A DNA stretch of 64,000 nucleotides, taken from positions 51,192-115,191 of the forward strand of contig SVLO01000005.1 of the NCBI GenBank assembly GCA_015067885.1, written 5' to 3'. This document shows, piece after piece, positions 38,447 through 47,344 of this stretch. The stretch's first letter is position 1; each line of letters starts with the position of its first letter. Source of the stretch: Oscillospiraceae bacterium. GTDB taxonomy: Bacteria; Bacillota; Clostridia; Oscillospirales; Oscillospiraceae. Below the pieces are notes generated by a model. It was not told where the DNA came from and searched no databases. It saw nothing but the letters and a program-made list of their open reading frames with translations. The translations under genes were made by a program, and so were the position numbers.

Positions 38447-39832
38447 TCAAAACTCGTTGACGATTTGCTTAAAGAACTTACCGCGCTCCATAAAGTTGCG
38501 GAATCGGTCAAAGGCGGCGCAGGCCGGGGACAGAATGACCACGTCGCCTTCTTCCGCGATCTCCCGGGCATAGCAAATCGCATTCTTAAAATCATCCACC
38601 ATGGTAATGGGCGGCTTTCCTTCCTCGTACTTGGGCGCCTGCTCCACCGCCGCGCGGATCTTCTCCGCCGTGTCACCGGTCAGAATCAGATGCTTGACGT
38701 GTTCCACAATTTCGCAGCCCAGCTCGTCAAAGGGAATCTTCTTATCATAGCCGCCGGCGATCAAAATGACCTTTTGGTCAAAGGAACGCAGGCCGGACTT
38801 GGTGCGGCTTGGGCTGGTGCCAATGGAGTCGTTATAGTAGCGCACCCCATCCAGTACACGCACCAGCTCGATACGATGCTCCACGCCACCGAAAGTGGTT
38901 GCCACCTGACGGATGGCCTCGTCACCCACAAGCCCATCCACTGCGGCGATGGCGGTCATGTAATTCTCTACGTTGTGGATGCCGGGCAATAGGATGTCAC
39001 CAGCGGACATAATCTCGCGCTCGCCATTCTCGCCGCGGGCGCAGATAACATTGTCACCACGCAGGTAGACACCGCGCTCCGGAGTGCTGACACGGCTGAA
39101 CCACGCCACCTCGCCCCTTGCTTTTGGTGCGAAAGCAACGGTAATGTCGTTGTCGGCGTTGAGTACCAGTTTATCCGCAGCAGATTGGTGGAGATAAATA
39201 TTCTCCTTGGCGGCGATGTACTCATCCATCCCCTTGTGCATATCCAAATGGTTGGGCGCCAAATTGGTCACCACTGCAATGTTGGGACTTTGCCCCATGG
39301 TCAGCAACTGGAAGGAAGACAGCTCCAGCACTGCGATATCATCGGCCTTGATGTCCTCAACCTCTGGCAGCAGGGGCTTGCCGATATTGCCGCCCACATG
39401 GACGGTGTAGCCGGCAGCCTTCAGCATCTCGCTGATGAGCGTGGTGGTGGTAGTCTTGCCGTCGCTGCCGGTCACGGCGATAATACGGCAGGGACAGACC
39501 TTGAAAAACACTTCCATCTCGGAGGTGATCTCGCTTCCCTGCTCTCGTGCTTTCTGCATCTGTGGCAGATCATGGCGCAAGCCGGGGGTACGGAAAATCA
39601 CGTCGTGGTCAAGACCTTCCAAATAATCCTCGCCCAGTTTCAACTCAGCACCAAGGCGTTCCAGCTCCTCGACCGGGCCGTCAAACTGTTCCCGGCTGCG
39701 CTTGTCGCAGGCGGTGACGGAAATCCCGGCGCCCAACAGCATACGGATCAGCGGCGTGTTGCTGACACCGATGCCGATAACGGCTACACGCTTGCCCTGT
39801 AAGCCTTGCAAATATTCTTGTATAGCGGACAT
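38447..39832 (-). CDS. murD: UDP-N-acetylmuramoyl-L-alanine--D-glutamate ligase
   Basis: A 461-residue Mur ligase that adds D-glutamate in peptidoglycan precursor synthesis. It has a Rossmann-like N-terminus (RVAVIGIGVSNTPLIRML), the ATP loop TGSDGKTTTT, NHLDMHKGMDEY and the C-terminal YNDSIGTSPSRT segment. The ATG follows AAAGGGGA. It stands outside the usual dcw cluster and heads the minus-strand block with the three M42 genes. A divergent promoter pair separates it from rnpB. Confidence 0.95.
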   Translation of the reverse strand: MSAIQEYLQGLQGKRVAVIGIGVSNTPLIRMLLGAGISVTACDKRSREQFDGPVEELERLGAELKLGEDYLEGLDHDVIFRTPGLRHDLPQMQKAREQGSEITSEMEVFFKVCPCRIIAVTGSDGKTTTTTLISEMLKAAGYTVHVGGNIGKPLLPEVEDIKADDIAVLELSSFQLLTMGQSPNIAVVTNLAPNHLDMHKGMDEYIAAKENIYLHQSAADKLVLNADNDITVAFAPKARGEVAWFSRVSTPERGVYLRGDNVICARGENGEREIMSAGDILLPGIHNVENYMTAIAAVDGLVGDEAIRQVATTFGGVEHRIELVRVLDGVRYYNDSIGTSPSRTKSGLRSFDQKVILIAGGYDKKIPFDELGCEIVEHVKHLILTGDTAEKIRAAVEQAPKYEEGKPPITMVDDFKNAICYAREIAEEGDVVILSPACAAFDRFRNFMERGKFFKQIVNEF

Positions 39833-39869
39833 AAAAACGTCCCCTTTCCCTACAACTTCTCAATATATT

Positions 39870-39898
39870 ATATTACCATATTCCCCCACCAAATTCAA
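39870..39898 (-). promoter_or_regulatory. Sigma-A-type promoter for the murD block
   Basis: On the minus strand TTGAAT (39893-39898) and TAATAT (39870-39875) are separated by 17 bases. It lies about 40 bases before murD and back to back with the rnpB promoter. Confidence 0.65.
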
Positions 39899-39913
39899 TT
39901 ATAAACTGCAATC

Positions 39914-39943
39914 TTGACAATGGTAATGGGGTTTTGTTACAAT
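39914..39943 (+). promoter_or_regulatory. Promoter of rnpB
   Basis: TTGACA (39914-39919) and TACAAT (39938-39943) with an 18-base spacer, plus TG one base before the -10 box. The start point falls at about 39950, exactly where the RNA begins. Confidence 0.88.
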
Positions 39944-39950
39944 ACCCTTT

Positions 39951-40309
39951 GCAAGCAAGCTGGACAGCCGCGCGGGCGGGGCGAAAGGCCCGTCTGTGAG
40001 GAAAGTCCGGGCTCCACAGGGCAAGGATAACGGGTAACACCCGCCGGGGGCGACCCCAGGAAAAGTGCAACAGAGATATACCGCTGGGCGCCGCTTGCGG
40101 CTGCCCAGTAAGGGTGGAAAGGCGAGGTAAGAGCTCACCCAATGGCGTGTGAAAGCGTCCATTGCTGTAAACTCTATCCGGAGCAACGCCGTGGAGGGAC
40201 ACAAGGTCGGCCCGACCGTCCCACGGAGGCGGCTGGAGCGTATCGGCAACGGTGCGTCGAGATAGATGGCTGTCTTAAATGACAGAACCCGGCTTACAGG
40301 CTTACTTGC
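39951..40309 (+). ncRNA. rnpB: RNase P RNA, bacterial class A
   Basis: The catalytic RNA that removes 5' leaders from tRNA precursors. The universally conserved core is present: GAGGAAAGTCCGGGCTCCA near 39999-40017, the 5' end GCAAGCAAGC pairing with GCTTACTTGC at the 3' end (helix P1), and AGATAGATGGCTGTC with GACAGAACCCGGCTTACAGG near the end. The helices are those of the ancestral A type, used by Clostridia, not the B type of Bacilli. It is followed at once by a terminator. Confidence 0.96.
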
Positions 40310-40312
40310 ACC

Positions 40313-40349
40313 AAAAAACCGCAGCAGATATACTCTGCTGCGGTTTTTC
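40313..40349. terminator. Bidirectional terminator
   Basis: AAAAACCGCAGCAGA (40314-40328) pairs with TCTGCTGCGGTTTTT (40334-40348). It terminates rnpB and, on the other strand, the SGNH hydrolase gene. Confidence 0.93.
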
Positions 40350-40355
40350 TTATAG

Positions 40356-41036
40356 TTAAAGTTTTTTCAAAAAATCAATCAGGCAATCAGCCAAAATGGC
40401 GTGACCTGCATCATTGAAGTGCAGACCGTCCACGGTATAGCGGTTGGCGTCCTCGTCGGTTTTGGGGTCAATGTGCAGTTTAGTATACAAATCAAGCACC
40501 GGGATACCGTGCCGCGCTCCCGCCGCCTTGATCACGGCCACGTAAGCGGCAAGAGGCTTTGCATCCGGCTGCTTCTCCGGTTCCTTGGACACATCCAAAT
40601 CACAGAGCATAAGATCGCGGTAGAACATGCGGGCGGGGGTCATGAATACGATAGTCGCCTTGGGGAAGCGCTGCTTCAGGGTGGTCATCAGGTAATCCAC
40701 GCCGCCGCAGAAGGTGGTGGGAGTCTTGTCCCCCTCCTCGCCAAAGGGCGCATCCCCGTGGATGAAGTCATTGACGCCGCCGTACACCACGACCACGTCT
40801 GCCCCACGGTCCATGCGCCAGGCGCGACCGCAGAAGTACAAATCAAAAGAAGGATCTGTTGAGGGACGTGCCTGGTAGGCGATGCGGGTGCCGCAGATAC
40901 CATAGTTGTTGGCCGCTTTCAAACCGCACTTGCGCAGGATGACCCGGTCATAGCGGTTATGCTCCCGATCGGAAACGCCCTCTCCCTCGGTGATGCTGTC
41001 ACCGAGAAAGTTGACTGTCTTACCCTGTAGCTCCAT
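40356..41036 (-). CDS. SGNH/GDSL-type hydrolase
   Basis: A 226-residue esterase-like protein. The catalytic serine is in FLGDSITEGEGVSD, the asparagine in VYGGVNDFIHGDAP, and the Asp-His pair in DGLHFNDAGHAIL. No signal peptide is visible, so it acts in the cytoplasm or after non-classical export. Substrates of such proteins are acyl or acetyl esters, often on carbohydrates; none can be assigned. It lies 6 bases after yebC and probably shares its transcript. Confidence 0.88.
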   Translation of the reverse strand: MELQGKTVNFLGDSITEGEGVSDREHNRYDRVILRKCGLKAANNYGICGTRIAYQARPSTDPSFDLYFCGRAWRMDRGADVVVVYGGVNDFIHGDAPFGEEGDKTPTTFCGGVDYLMTTLKQRFPKATIVFMTPARMFYRDLMLCDLDVSKEPEKQPDAKPLAAYVAVIKAAGARHGIPVLDLYTKLHIDPKTDEDANRYTVDGLHFNDAGHAILADCLIDFLKKL

Positions 41037-41042
41037 CGTAAA

Positions 41043-41768
41043 TCACTGCTCCCAGTTGTGGTAGACGTTCTGCACGTCGTCGTTCTCCTCCAGGAAGTCG
41101 ATGAGCTTTTCCATGTTCTTGATGTCGGCCTCGTCGGTCAGGGTGACGTAGTTCTGAGGCACCATCTGCACGCCGGCCTCCAGGAAGGTGTAACCCTTGC
41201 CCTCCAGGGCGGCGACAACCTCGTTGAAGGCGTCGGGGTCGGTATAGACCTCGAAAACCTCGTCGTCAACCTGCATATCGTCGGCGCCGGCCTCCAGCGC
41301 GTCCATCATCATGGTATCCTCGTCCAGGTCCTCGGCCTCGATGACGATGACACCCTTGCGGTCAAAGGACCAGGACACACAGCCGGTGGCACCCAAACCC
41401 TTGCCGTACTTATCCAGCAGGTGGCGCACTTCGGGAGCGGTGCGGTTGCGGTTATCGGTCAGGGCCTCAACAATAACAGCCACACCGTTGGGGCCATAGC
41501 CCTCGTACACCACGTTCTCAAAGCTGTCGGTGTTTCCGGCGCCCAGAGCCTTGTCGATGGTGCGCTTGATGTTGTCGTTGGGCATATTGGCCGCCTTCGC
41601 TTTGGCAATGACGGTGGCCAGGCGGGAGTTGTTAGCGGGGTCGCCGCTTCCGCCGGTCTTGACCGCCACGATCATCTCGCGGGCGATCTTGGTGAAGATC
41701 TGAGAGCGCTTGGCGTCGGCCGCGCCCTTGGTTTTTTGAATATTGTGCCACTTGGAATGTCCGGACAT
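41043..41768 (-). CDS. yebC: YebC/PmpR family protein
   Basis: A 241-residue protein beginning MSGHSKWHNIQKTKGAADAK, the family signature. YebC proteins were annotated as transcription regulators; recent work links one YebC group to ribosome rescue at proline-rich stretches. Which applies here cannot be decided from sequence. The ATG at 41768 is chosen by alignment; the open frame runs on to 41819 over the promoter. Confidence 0.94.
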   Translation of the reverse strand: MSGHSKWHNIQKTKGAADAKRSQIFTKIAREMIVAVKTGGSGDPANNSRLATVIAKAKAANMPNDNIKRTIDKALGAGNTDSFENVVYEGYGPNGVAVIVEALTDNRNRTAPEVRHLLDKYGKGLGATGCVSWSFDRKGVIVIEAEDLDEDTMMMDALEAGADDMQVDDEVFEVYTDPDAFNEVVAALEGKGYTFLEAGVQMVPQNYVTLTDEADIKNMEKLIDFLEENDDVQNVYHNWEQ

Positions 41769-41807
41769 AAATATCTTCCCTTCTGTTTCTTGGTCAAAAG
41801 CGGTGAT

Positions 41808-41836
41808 AGTATACCACATTAATACGGATATTGCAA
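41808..41836 (-). promoter_or_regulatory. Sigma-A-type promoter for yebC
   Basis: On the minus strand TTGCAA (41831-41836) and TATACT (41808-41813) have a 17-base spacer. The leader before yebC is about 35 bases. Confidence 0.72.
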
Positions 41837-41851
41837 CTGTTTTGCCTTGAT

Positions 41852-42652
41852 TTATACGCAGGAATACGCCTCATGATGAACGGCGGACTTCCGCACCGTC
41901 AGGTCTGGAAATTTTTCCGCCAATAGCTCTACAAGGGGCTGCGTGATCACATCCTCGGTGGCAAAGTGACCCGCATCCAAAAGGTTGATGCCAAGCTCCG
42001 CCGCGTCTAAAAAGACGTTGTACTTCACATCGGCGGTAATAAAGGTGTCGCACCCGGCGGCCACCGCGTCGGCCAGCATACTGCCACAGGAGCCGCCTCC
42101 CACCGCCACACGGCAGACCGGTTTGCCGGCATCCACGTACCGAACCCCGGAAGCATTTAATTTTTCCTTAACCGTTTCTGCAAAGTCTTTTACCTTTACA
42201 ATGCTTTTTGTTCTAACTGTTCCAACCCGGCCAATACCGTAAGGGCGGCCAAAGCGGTCCTCCCCCTCGCAGTGGAGCTGCTCCAAATCGGAAAGGCCCA
42301 AAGTATGCGCCAACCGTTCGTTGACACCCCCTTGGCAGGCGTCCAAATTGGTGTGGGCGCAGATGGCGGCAACACCACATTCTGCCAATTGCAGCAGTTT
42401 TTGTCCGGTCAGGCTCTCGTCCGTAACGGAGCGAATGGGGTCAAACACCAGCGGGTGATGGGCCACGATCAATTCAACGCCCAGCTCCACCGCCTCGTCG
42501 ATAACGGTTTTGGTGATGTCCAGAGCCACCAGCACGCCCGTCACTTCCCTGTCCCCTCTGCCCACTAAAAAACCGGCGTTGTCAAACTCCGCCTGGGTCT
42601 CAAAGGGGGCAAATTCGTCCAGCGCGGCATAAATTTCTTTTACCGTTGCCAT
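41852..42652 (-). CDS. Nif3-like dinuclear metal centre protein
   Basis: A 266-residue NIF3/YqfO family protein. Metal-site motifs are VAHHPLVFDP near residue 65, AICAHTNLDACQGGVN near 100, and HFATEDVITQPLVE near the C-terminus. It lacks the PII-like insert of the long YqfO form. Role uncertain; proposed as GTP cyclohydrolase-like or a hydrolase. It overlaps the end of trmK by 13 bases, and the trmK-nif3 pair is conserved in Firmicutes. The ATG at 42652 is preferred to the GTG at 42661. Confidence 0.92.
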   Translation of the reverse strand: MATVKEIYAALDEFAPFETQAEFDNAGFLVGRGDREVTGVLVALDITKTVIDEAVELGVELIVAHHPLVFDPIRSVTDESLTGQKLLQLAECGVAAICAHTNLDACQGGVNERLAHTLGLSDLEQLHCEGEDRFGRPYGIGRVGTVRTKSIVKVKDFAETVKEKLNASGVRYVDAGKPVCRVAVGGGSCGSMLADAVAAGCDTFITADVKYNVFLDAAELGINLLDAGHFATEDVITQPLVELLAEKFPDLTVRKSAVHHEAYSCV

Positions 42653-43353
42653 GCTTCCCACTCCTTTTTCATTTCAAGCAGCTCCGCCTGCACTTGCTGC
42701 AGTTTGGCTAATTTGGGGTCTCGCAAGCTATCCTTTCCCCGGGAAATACCGACAATCGCCCTGTCAACCTTGTCAAGCAGTCGGGTGAGATACTCACTGC
42801 GAAGCGGCTGCCCCATTCCTTGATATTGTCGGCCGGCCCATTCTTCTCCTGCAGTCAGCTCTATCGCACCGCCATAGCTTGCAACAAGTATATTGTAAAG
42901 TTTATCTCCTTCACGGATAAGCTCCTCTTTTTCAATGGAAAAGCCATTGTACCACAGCCAGCCGCGCAGGTCAGGCTGGGCGCTCATAGGCTGTAAAATC
43001 AGGGTGTATCGCCCATTGCAGACCCAGGTGGCCGCCTGTAAAATGGCGGCGATGGTCTCGCCTCCCATGCCGGCAATTACAATGGTGTCAACTTCTTCCG
43101 GAGCAATACCCGCCAGCCCATCACACAGACGGAACTCCATCTTATCCGTGCAGTTATATTGCTGCGCAGTCAGTTTGGCCCGGTCCAACGGCCCCTGATT
43201 GATGTCAGCGGCAATGGCGCGGCGCACCTGCCCCCTGCCTAACAACCAGGCGGGCAGATAGGCGTGATCGGTACCAATATCGGCCAGGGCGGCATTGTGC
43301 GGCACAAGGTCCGCCACCGCCCGCAGACGGGGAGTTAATTCCAATTCTTTCAA
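42640..43353 (-). CDS. trmK: tRNA (adenine-22-N1)-methyltransferase TrmK
   Basis: A 237-residue SAM-dependent enzyme. It starts MKELELTPRLRAVADLVP and has the SAM loop ADIGTDHAYLPAWLL and the VIAGMGGETIAAIL motif. The catalytic region LILQPMSAQPDLRGWL is present. The start is a TTG at 43353 with GGAGGTGG 6 bases upstream; the open frame to 43461 would run through a terminator. It overlaps nif3. Confidence 0.93.
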   Translation of the reverse strand: MKELELTPRLRAVADLVPHNAALADIGTDHAYLPAWLLGRGQVRRAIAADINQGPLDRAKLTAQQYNCTDKMEFRLCDGLAGIAPEEVDTIVIAGMGGETIAAILQAATWVCNGRYTLILQPMSAQPDLRGWLWYNGFSIEKEELIREGDKLYNILVASYGGAIELTAGEEWAGRQYQGMGQPLRSEYLTRLLDKVDRAIVGISRGKDSLRDPKLAKLQQVQAELLEMKKEWEAWQR

Positions 43354-43373
43354 CTTGTGCCACCTCCATTTCG

Positions 43374-43410
43374 CAAAAAATACAGGCGACCGGTCGGGTC
43401 GCCTGTATTT
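43374..43410 (-). terminator. Rho-independent terminator for the DUF1858 gene
   Basis: A stem of AAATACAGGCGACC type with its complement (about 43378-43391 and 43397-43410) is followed on the minus strand by TTTTTT. It lies immediately after the DUF1858 stop and before the trmK start. Confidence 0.82.
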
Positions 43411-43414
43411 TACC

Positions 43415-43618
43415 TCAGTTACCGGCTGCGATGACTTCGTTGACCTTGGCAAGCAAAGCATCTACATCCACGCCGTGAACAGCGCAGGCCTGCTCCACAG
43501 TCTCGCCGCGGGAGGCGGGGCAGCCCAAACAGTGCATGCCGATGGACAGAAACACGGGCGCAGTCTGGGGGGCGATGTCCAAAATCTCGCCAATAATGGT
43601 ATCCTTGGTGATGGTCAT
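43415..43618 (-). CDS. DUF1858 domain protein (hybrid cluster-associated redox disulfide type)
   Basis: A 67-residue protein beginning MTITKDTIIGEILDIAPQ with the central HCLGCPAS motif. DUF1858 proteins of this size carry a CxxC pair and are annotated as hybrid-cluster-associated redox disulfide proteins. The ATG at 43618 follows GGAGGA; an in-frame TTG lies at 43633 but overlaps that site. No hybrid-cluster protein gene is in the window. Confidence 0.88.
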   Translation of the reverse strand: MTITKDTIIGEILDIAPQTAPVFLSIGMHCLGCPASRGETVEQACAVHGVDVDALLAKVNEVIAAGN

Positions 43619-43695
43619 GTTGAATTCCTCCAATTGCTAAGATGGCAATAGTATATCCTATTTCTCGCCTTTTTTCAATGGGTATTTGCAAATTG

Positions 43696-43732
43696 GCAAA
43701 AAGAAAGCACGCCCTTCGGCGTGCTTTCTTTT
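43696..43732 (-). terminator. Rho-independent terminator after the zinc-ribbon gene
   Basis: AAGAAAGCACGCC (43701-43713) pairs with GGCGTGCTTTCTT (43718-43730) around CTTC; the minus strand continues TTTTTG. It ends the sigH-zinc-ribbon side of the minus strand. Confidence 0.88.
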
Positions 43733-43742
43733 GGTTGGCTGA

Positions 43743-44021
43743 TTAGGCCTCCTCGCGCATCTTGGCGAAGCAGTCGCTGCAGTAAACAGGACGATCGGAC
43801 TTGGGCTCGAAGGGAACCTTAGCCTCGCCACCGCAAGCGGCGCAGGTAGCGGTGAAATACTCGCGGGGACCGCGGGCAGCGTTCTTGCGAGCATCGCGGC
43901 AAGCCTTGCAGCGCTGAGGCTCGTTCTGGAAACCTCTCTCAGCGTAGAACTCCTGCTCACCGGCGGTGAACACGAACTCAGCACCACATTCCTTGCATAC
44001 CAGAGTCTTGTCTTCGTACAT
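43743..44021 (-). CDS. Zinc-ribbon domain protein (CxxC-x17-CxxC)
   Basis: A 92-residue protein with four CxxC pairs: CKECG, CKAC, CAACG and CSDC. It has the YEDKTLVCKECGAEFVF start typical of the zinc-ribbon family common in Clostridia, with the FYAERGFQNEPQRCKAC segment between the two zinc sites. Likely two structural zinc ions; function unknown. It follows the sigH-like gene by 75 bases, in which I found no good promoter, so it may share that transcript. Confidence 0.9.
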   Translation of the reverse strand: MYEDKTLVCKECGAEFVFTAGEQEFYAERGFQNEPQRCKACRDARKNAARGPREYFTATCAACGGEAKVPFEPKSDRPVYCSDCFAKMREEA

Positions 44022-44096
44022 GTGTTTTCCCTCTCTTTGACTTTTGCCCAGGCCCGGAATTTAACCGAATTTGCTGGGTCAGTTTGATATTTGCGA

Positions 44097-44714
44097 TCAG
44101 CATTTGCTGATGTCGCCGGAAGTAAGTCGACGCGCAACCTTGCGCCGAATGCGTTGAACCGCATTGTCCACCGCTTTTGTCTGTCTGCCGGTCTGTTGGG
44201 CGATCTCGCTATAAGAATAGCCACCCAAATACAACTGCAGCACGGTCGCTTCAAAGCCGGTCAAGCAGTCCTTTAAGCAGCTCAGCCGTTCGGACCACTC
44301 TTCCCTGTTGATCAAGGTCGACTCCGGATCAAGCTCGCTGTGTGCGGGTAAACCGCCCTCGTCAAACTGAGGATGCTCCAGCGATACCGAGTCATTTAAC
44401 GGAGTGTGCTTTCCACTGGCGGCCTTGCGCACGGCGGAAACCAGTTTGGTACGGATGCAAACCTCGGCATAGGTGCGAAACTGGGCCTGCCGCGCCGGGT
44501 CAAAGCCACGAATGGCGGCAAGCACGCCAAACATCCCCTCCTGCAACAGATCCTCGCTGTCGCCGCCGGCTAAAAACAATGGCCGGGCACAGACTCGTAC
44601 CAAACGAGTGCAACGAGTGACCAGCAACTCCTCCGCCTCGGAGCTGCCACTTTGTGCCAAAGCGCAAAGCTGCTCGTCCGTGCGGGTATGAAGGTCTGTT
44701 TGGACACTACCCAT
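44097..44714 (-). CDS. sigH: Sigma-70 family RNA polymerase sigma factor, SigH (Spo0H)-like
   Basis: A 205-residue sigma factor with region 2 (SEDLLQEGMFGVLAAIRGFD), a TYAEVCIRTKLVSAVR helix, the HTPLNDSVSLEHP segment typical of SigH, and region 4 (GGYSYSEIAQQTGRQTKAVD). SigH directs early sporulation genes. The ATG at 44714 is chosen because AAGGAG is 7 bases upstream, against 1 base for the ATG at 44720. The closely related SigH-type group also includes ComX-like factors, but the PLNDSVSL signature favours SigH. Confidence 0.88.
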   Translation of the reverse strand: MGSVQTDLHTRTDEQLCALAQSGSSEAEELLVTRCTRLVRVCARPLFLAGGDSEDLLQEGMFGVLAAIRGFDPARQAQFRTYAEVCIRTKLVSAVRKAASGKHTPLNDSVSLEHPQFDEGGLPAHSELDPESTLINREEWSERLSCLKDCLTGFEATVLQLYLGGYSYSEIAQQTGRQTKAVDNAVQRIRRKVARRLTSGDISKC

Positions 44715-44731
44715 ACTCATACTCCTTGAAC

Positions 44732-44760
44732 AGTTTAATGAATTCCTATCTGTTTGTCAA
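44732..44760 (-). promoter_or_regulatory. Sigma-A-type promoter for sigH
   Basis: On the minus strand TTGACA (44755-44760) and TAAACT (44732-44737) have a 17-base spacer, giving a very short leader of about 10-15 bases that just includes the ribosome site. Confidence 0.75.
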
Positions 44761-44826
44761 GATGTTTTTGGAAAAAAAGTTTATTTTCTTGCAGAAATTA
44801 CGCCGGTTTTCGTCAGTTTTCCCGCT

Positions 44827-46185
44827 TTACAGACTTTTAACAAGGTCCGCCAACCGCTGGGCACATTGCTGTGCAACCGCTTGCGTTTCCGCCTCAACCA
44901 TCACACGCATCAGCGCTTCCGTGCCGGAAGGCCGCACCAAAATCCGACCTTTTCCGTTCAGATTGGCCTCTTCCTCCTTGACCGCATCCCACAATTTATC
45001 GCTTGCCATAACAGCCTTTTTCACATCATTGTCTGCTACCGTGATGTTGATCAGTTCCTGAGGATAGCGGGGACACACACCAAAAATCTCACTGGCCTTT
45101 CTTCCCTCCTGCTTGAGCAGAGCTAAAATCTGCAGAGCGGTGAGCTGACCGTCGCCGGTGGTGGCATGCTCCAGGAAGATCATGTGGCCGGATTGTTCGC
45201 CGCCGATGGCATAACCATGCTCCACCATGCACTCCAGTACGTTGCGGTCACCCACAGCGGTACATTCCAGCTTCAAGCCGTTTTCTTTGGTCCAAACGTG
45301 CAGGCCCAAATTGGACATAACCGTGGCAACAATGGTATCTCCGGACAGTTTCCCCTTTTTCTTCAGATCCATGCCGCAGGCGGCCATAATGCGGTCGCCG
45401 TCGATGAGATTGCCCATCTCGTCCACAGCAAGGCAGCGGTCCGCGTCGCCGTCAAAGGCGATGCCAAGATCATAACCGCCGGCGGTGACCATGGCAGCCA
45501 GCGCATCCATGTGGGTGGAACCACACTTGGCGTTGATGTTAACGCCGTCTGGGTCGGCGTTGATAATGTCCACCCGCAGCTTGGAAAACCGATTGAACAG
45601 CCGCCGAGCGGTGGTGGACGCGGCACCGTTGCCGCAGTCTACCAAAATACGCAGGCCGCCCAAGGTGGAGTCCACGCTGTCCTCCAAATGGTCGATATAG
45701 TCCTCGCTGGCCTTCTCAGCCAAATAGGTCACCCGACCGATGTCGCTGTGGGTCTTCATGACCACGTTGTTGTGGCCAAAGAGAACGATATCTTCGATTT
45801 TCTCTTCCAGTTCATCAGACAGCTTGAAACCCTGTCCGTTAAAAATTTTGATGCCGTTGTGTTCAAAGGGATTGTGGCTGGCGGAAATGACGATACCCGC
45901 ATCTGCCTGCTGATCCACGGTGACCCAGGCGACACCCGGGGTCGCCAACGTGCCTAAATCCAACACGTCCGCACCCGCGGTACATAGACCGGCAATCAAC
46001 GACCCCTTCAGCAGATCACCGGAGATGCGGGTGTCCTTTCCGATGGTAACAAGGGGCTTCTCCCCTTTCTTCTTACCCTTGGCGAGTACCATGGCCGCTG
46101 CAAGGCCAACTTTGTACGCCAGGTCCGCATCCAGGCCGGCGTTAACCACGCCACGGATGCCATCGGTTCCAAACAATTTTCCCAT
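44827..46185 (-). CDS. glmM: Phosphoglucosamine mutase
   Basis: A 452-residue enzyme that converts glucosamine-6-phosphate to glucosamine-1-phosphate for wall precursors. It starts MGKLFGTDGIRGVVN, carries the phosphoserine loop ISASHNPFEHNGIK near residue 100, the metal loop AFDGDADR, and the phosphate-binding RPSGTEALMRV at the C-terminus. The ATG at 46185 has GGAGA upstream. It is last in the ruvCA-hydrolase-ruvB-glmM row. Confidence 0.96.
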   Translation of the reverse strand: MGKLFGTDGIRGVVNAGLDADLAYKVGLAAAMVLAKGKKKGEKPLVTIGKDTRISGDLLKGSLIAGLCTAGADVLDLGTLATPGVAWVTVDQQADAGIVISASHNPFEHNGIKIFNGQGFKLSDELEEKIEDIVLFGHNNVVMKTHSDIGRVTYLAEKASEDYIDHLEDSVDSTLGGLRILVDCGNGAASTTARRLFNRFSKLRVDIINADPDGVNINAKCGSTHMDALAAMVTAGGYDLGIAFDGDADRCLAVDEMGNLIDGDRIMAACGMDLKKKGKLSGDTIVATVMSNLGLHVWTKENGLKLECTAVGDRNVLECMVEHGYAIGGEQSGHMIFLEHATTGDGQLTALQILALLKQEGRKASEIFGVCPRYPQELINITVADNDVKKAVMASDKLWDAVKEEEANLNGKGRILVRPSGTEALMRVMVEAETQAVAQQCAQRLADLVKSL

Positions 46186-46246
46186 ATTGATTCTCCTTTT
46201 CAACAAACTCCTATTTCACGGCTTCCAAATCGCCGCTTCCAACGTG

Positions 46247-47311
46247 TTAAAACGTGAGCTGTTCCGGGCAATCGCACCCGCCGGGTACAGACAGACCAAG
46301 ATATTCATAGGCCTTTTGCGTCACACAGCGACCGCGAGGGGTGCGAGTGAGGAACCCAAGCTGCATCAGATACGGCTCGTACACATCCTCCAGTGTAACC
46401 GCCTCTTCGTTGATGGTGGCCGCGAGGGTGTCAAGGCCCACAGGGCCGCCGCGATAATTCTCGATGATGCTGTGGAGCATCCGATGGTCAATGCTGTCAA
46501 GGCCCAGCGCGTCGATCTCCAATGCGGTCAAAGCGCGGTCAGCGACTTCCTTGGTGATCACGCCGCCGGCCTTCACCTGGGCGAAGTCCCGCACACGGCG
46601 CAGCATACGGTTGGCAATGCGAGGCGTACCCCGGGAGCGGCGTGCGATCTCCAGCGCGCCCTCATATTCAATAGGCACGTCCAAGATGCCAGCCGAGCGC
46701 ACCACGATCTTGGCCAGCTCCTCCGGGGTGTACAGCTCCAGCCGCAGGGTAACGCCGAAGCGGTCACGCAGGGGCGCGGAGAGCTGCCCCGCCCGGGTAG
46801 TGGCACCCACAAGGGTGAACTTGGGCAGGTCAAGACGCACGGAGTTGGCCGAAGGTCCCTTGCCGATGATGATGTCGATGGCGTAGTCCTCCATGGCGGG
46901 ATACAGCACCTCCTCCACCGCCCGGTTCAGCCGGTGGATCTCATCCACGAAGAGGATGTCGTTCTCCTGCAGATTGGTCAGCAGCGCCGCCAGATCCCCT
47001 GCCTTTTCAATGGCGGGGCCGGAGGTGATGCGCACGTTGACCCCCATCTCGTTGGCGATGATGCCGCTGAGCGTGGTTTTGCCCAGACCCGGAGGGCCGT
47101 GCAGCAGCACATGGTCCAGCGGCTCGTTGCGCATCTTGGCCGCCTGAATAAAGACCTCCAAATTCCCCTTTGCCTTCTCCTGGCCGATGTAATCGGCAAG
47201 GGTTTTGGGGCGCAGGGACTGCTCCCCCTCGTCCATGCCCGTCAGGGACGTGGTCACAAGGGGTTCGAACTCCTCGGTTTCAAATTCAGTTGCGGAAAAA
47301 TCAATGGCCAT
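46247..47311 (-). CDS. ruvB: Holliday junction branch migration helicase RuvB
   Basis: A 354-residue AAA+ motor. Walker [10 protein letters not shown], Walker [10 protein letters not shown], sensor 1 VGATTRAG and the C-terminal winged helix ([13 protein letters not shown]) are intact. The ATG at 47311 is preferred to the GTG at 47320, which touches the ribosome site AGGAAG. In most bacteria it follows ruvA directly; here three hydrolase genes lie between. Confidence 0.96.
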   Translation of the reverse strand: MAIDFSATEFETEEFEPLVTTSLTGMDEGEQSLRPKTLADYIGQEKAKGNLEVFIQAAKMRNEPLDHVLLHGPPGLGKTTLSGIIANEMGVNVRITSGPAIEKAGDLAALLTNLQENDILFVDEIHRLNRAVEEVLYPAMEDYAIDIIIGKGPSANSVRLDLPKFTLVGATTRAGQLSAPLRDRFGVTLRLELYTPEELAKIVVRSAGILDVPIEYEGALEIARRSRGTPRIANRMLRRVRDFAQVKAGGVITKEVADRALTALEIDALGLDSIDHRMLHSIIENYRGGPVGLDTLAATINEEAVTLEDVYEPYLMQLGFLTRTPRGRCVTQKAYEYLGLSVPGGCDCPEQLTF

Positions 47312-47344
47312 ATCGGTCACTTCCTATTTCCGTGGGCAGTTTTA

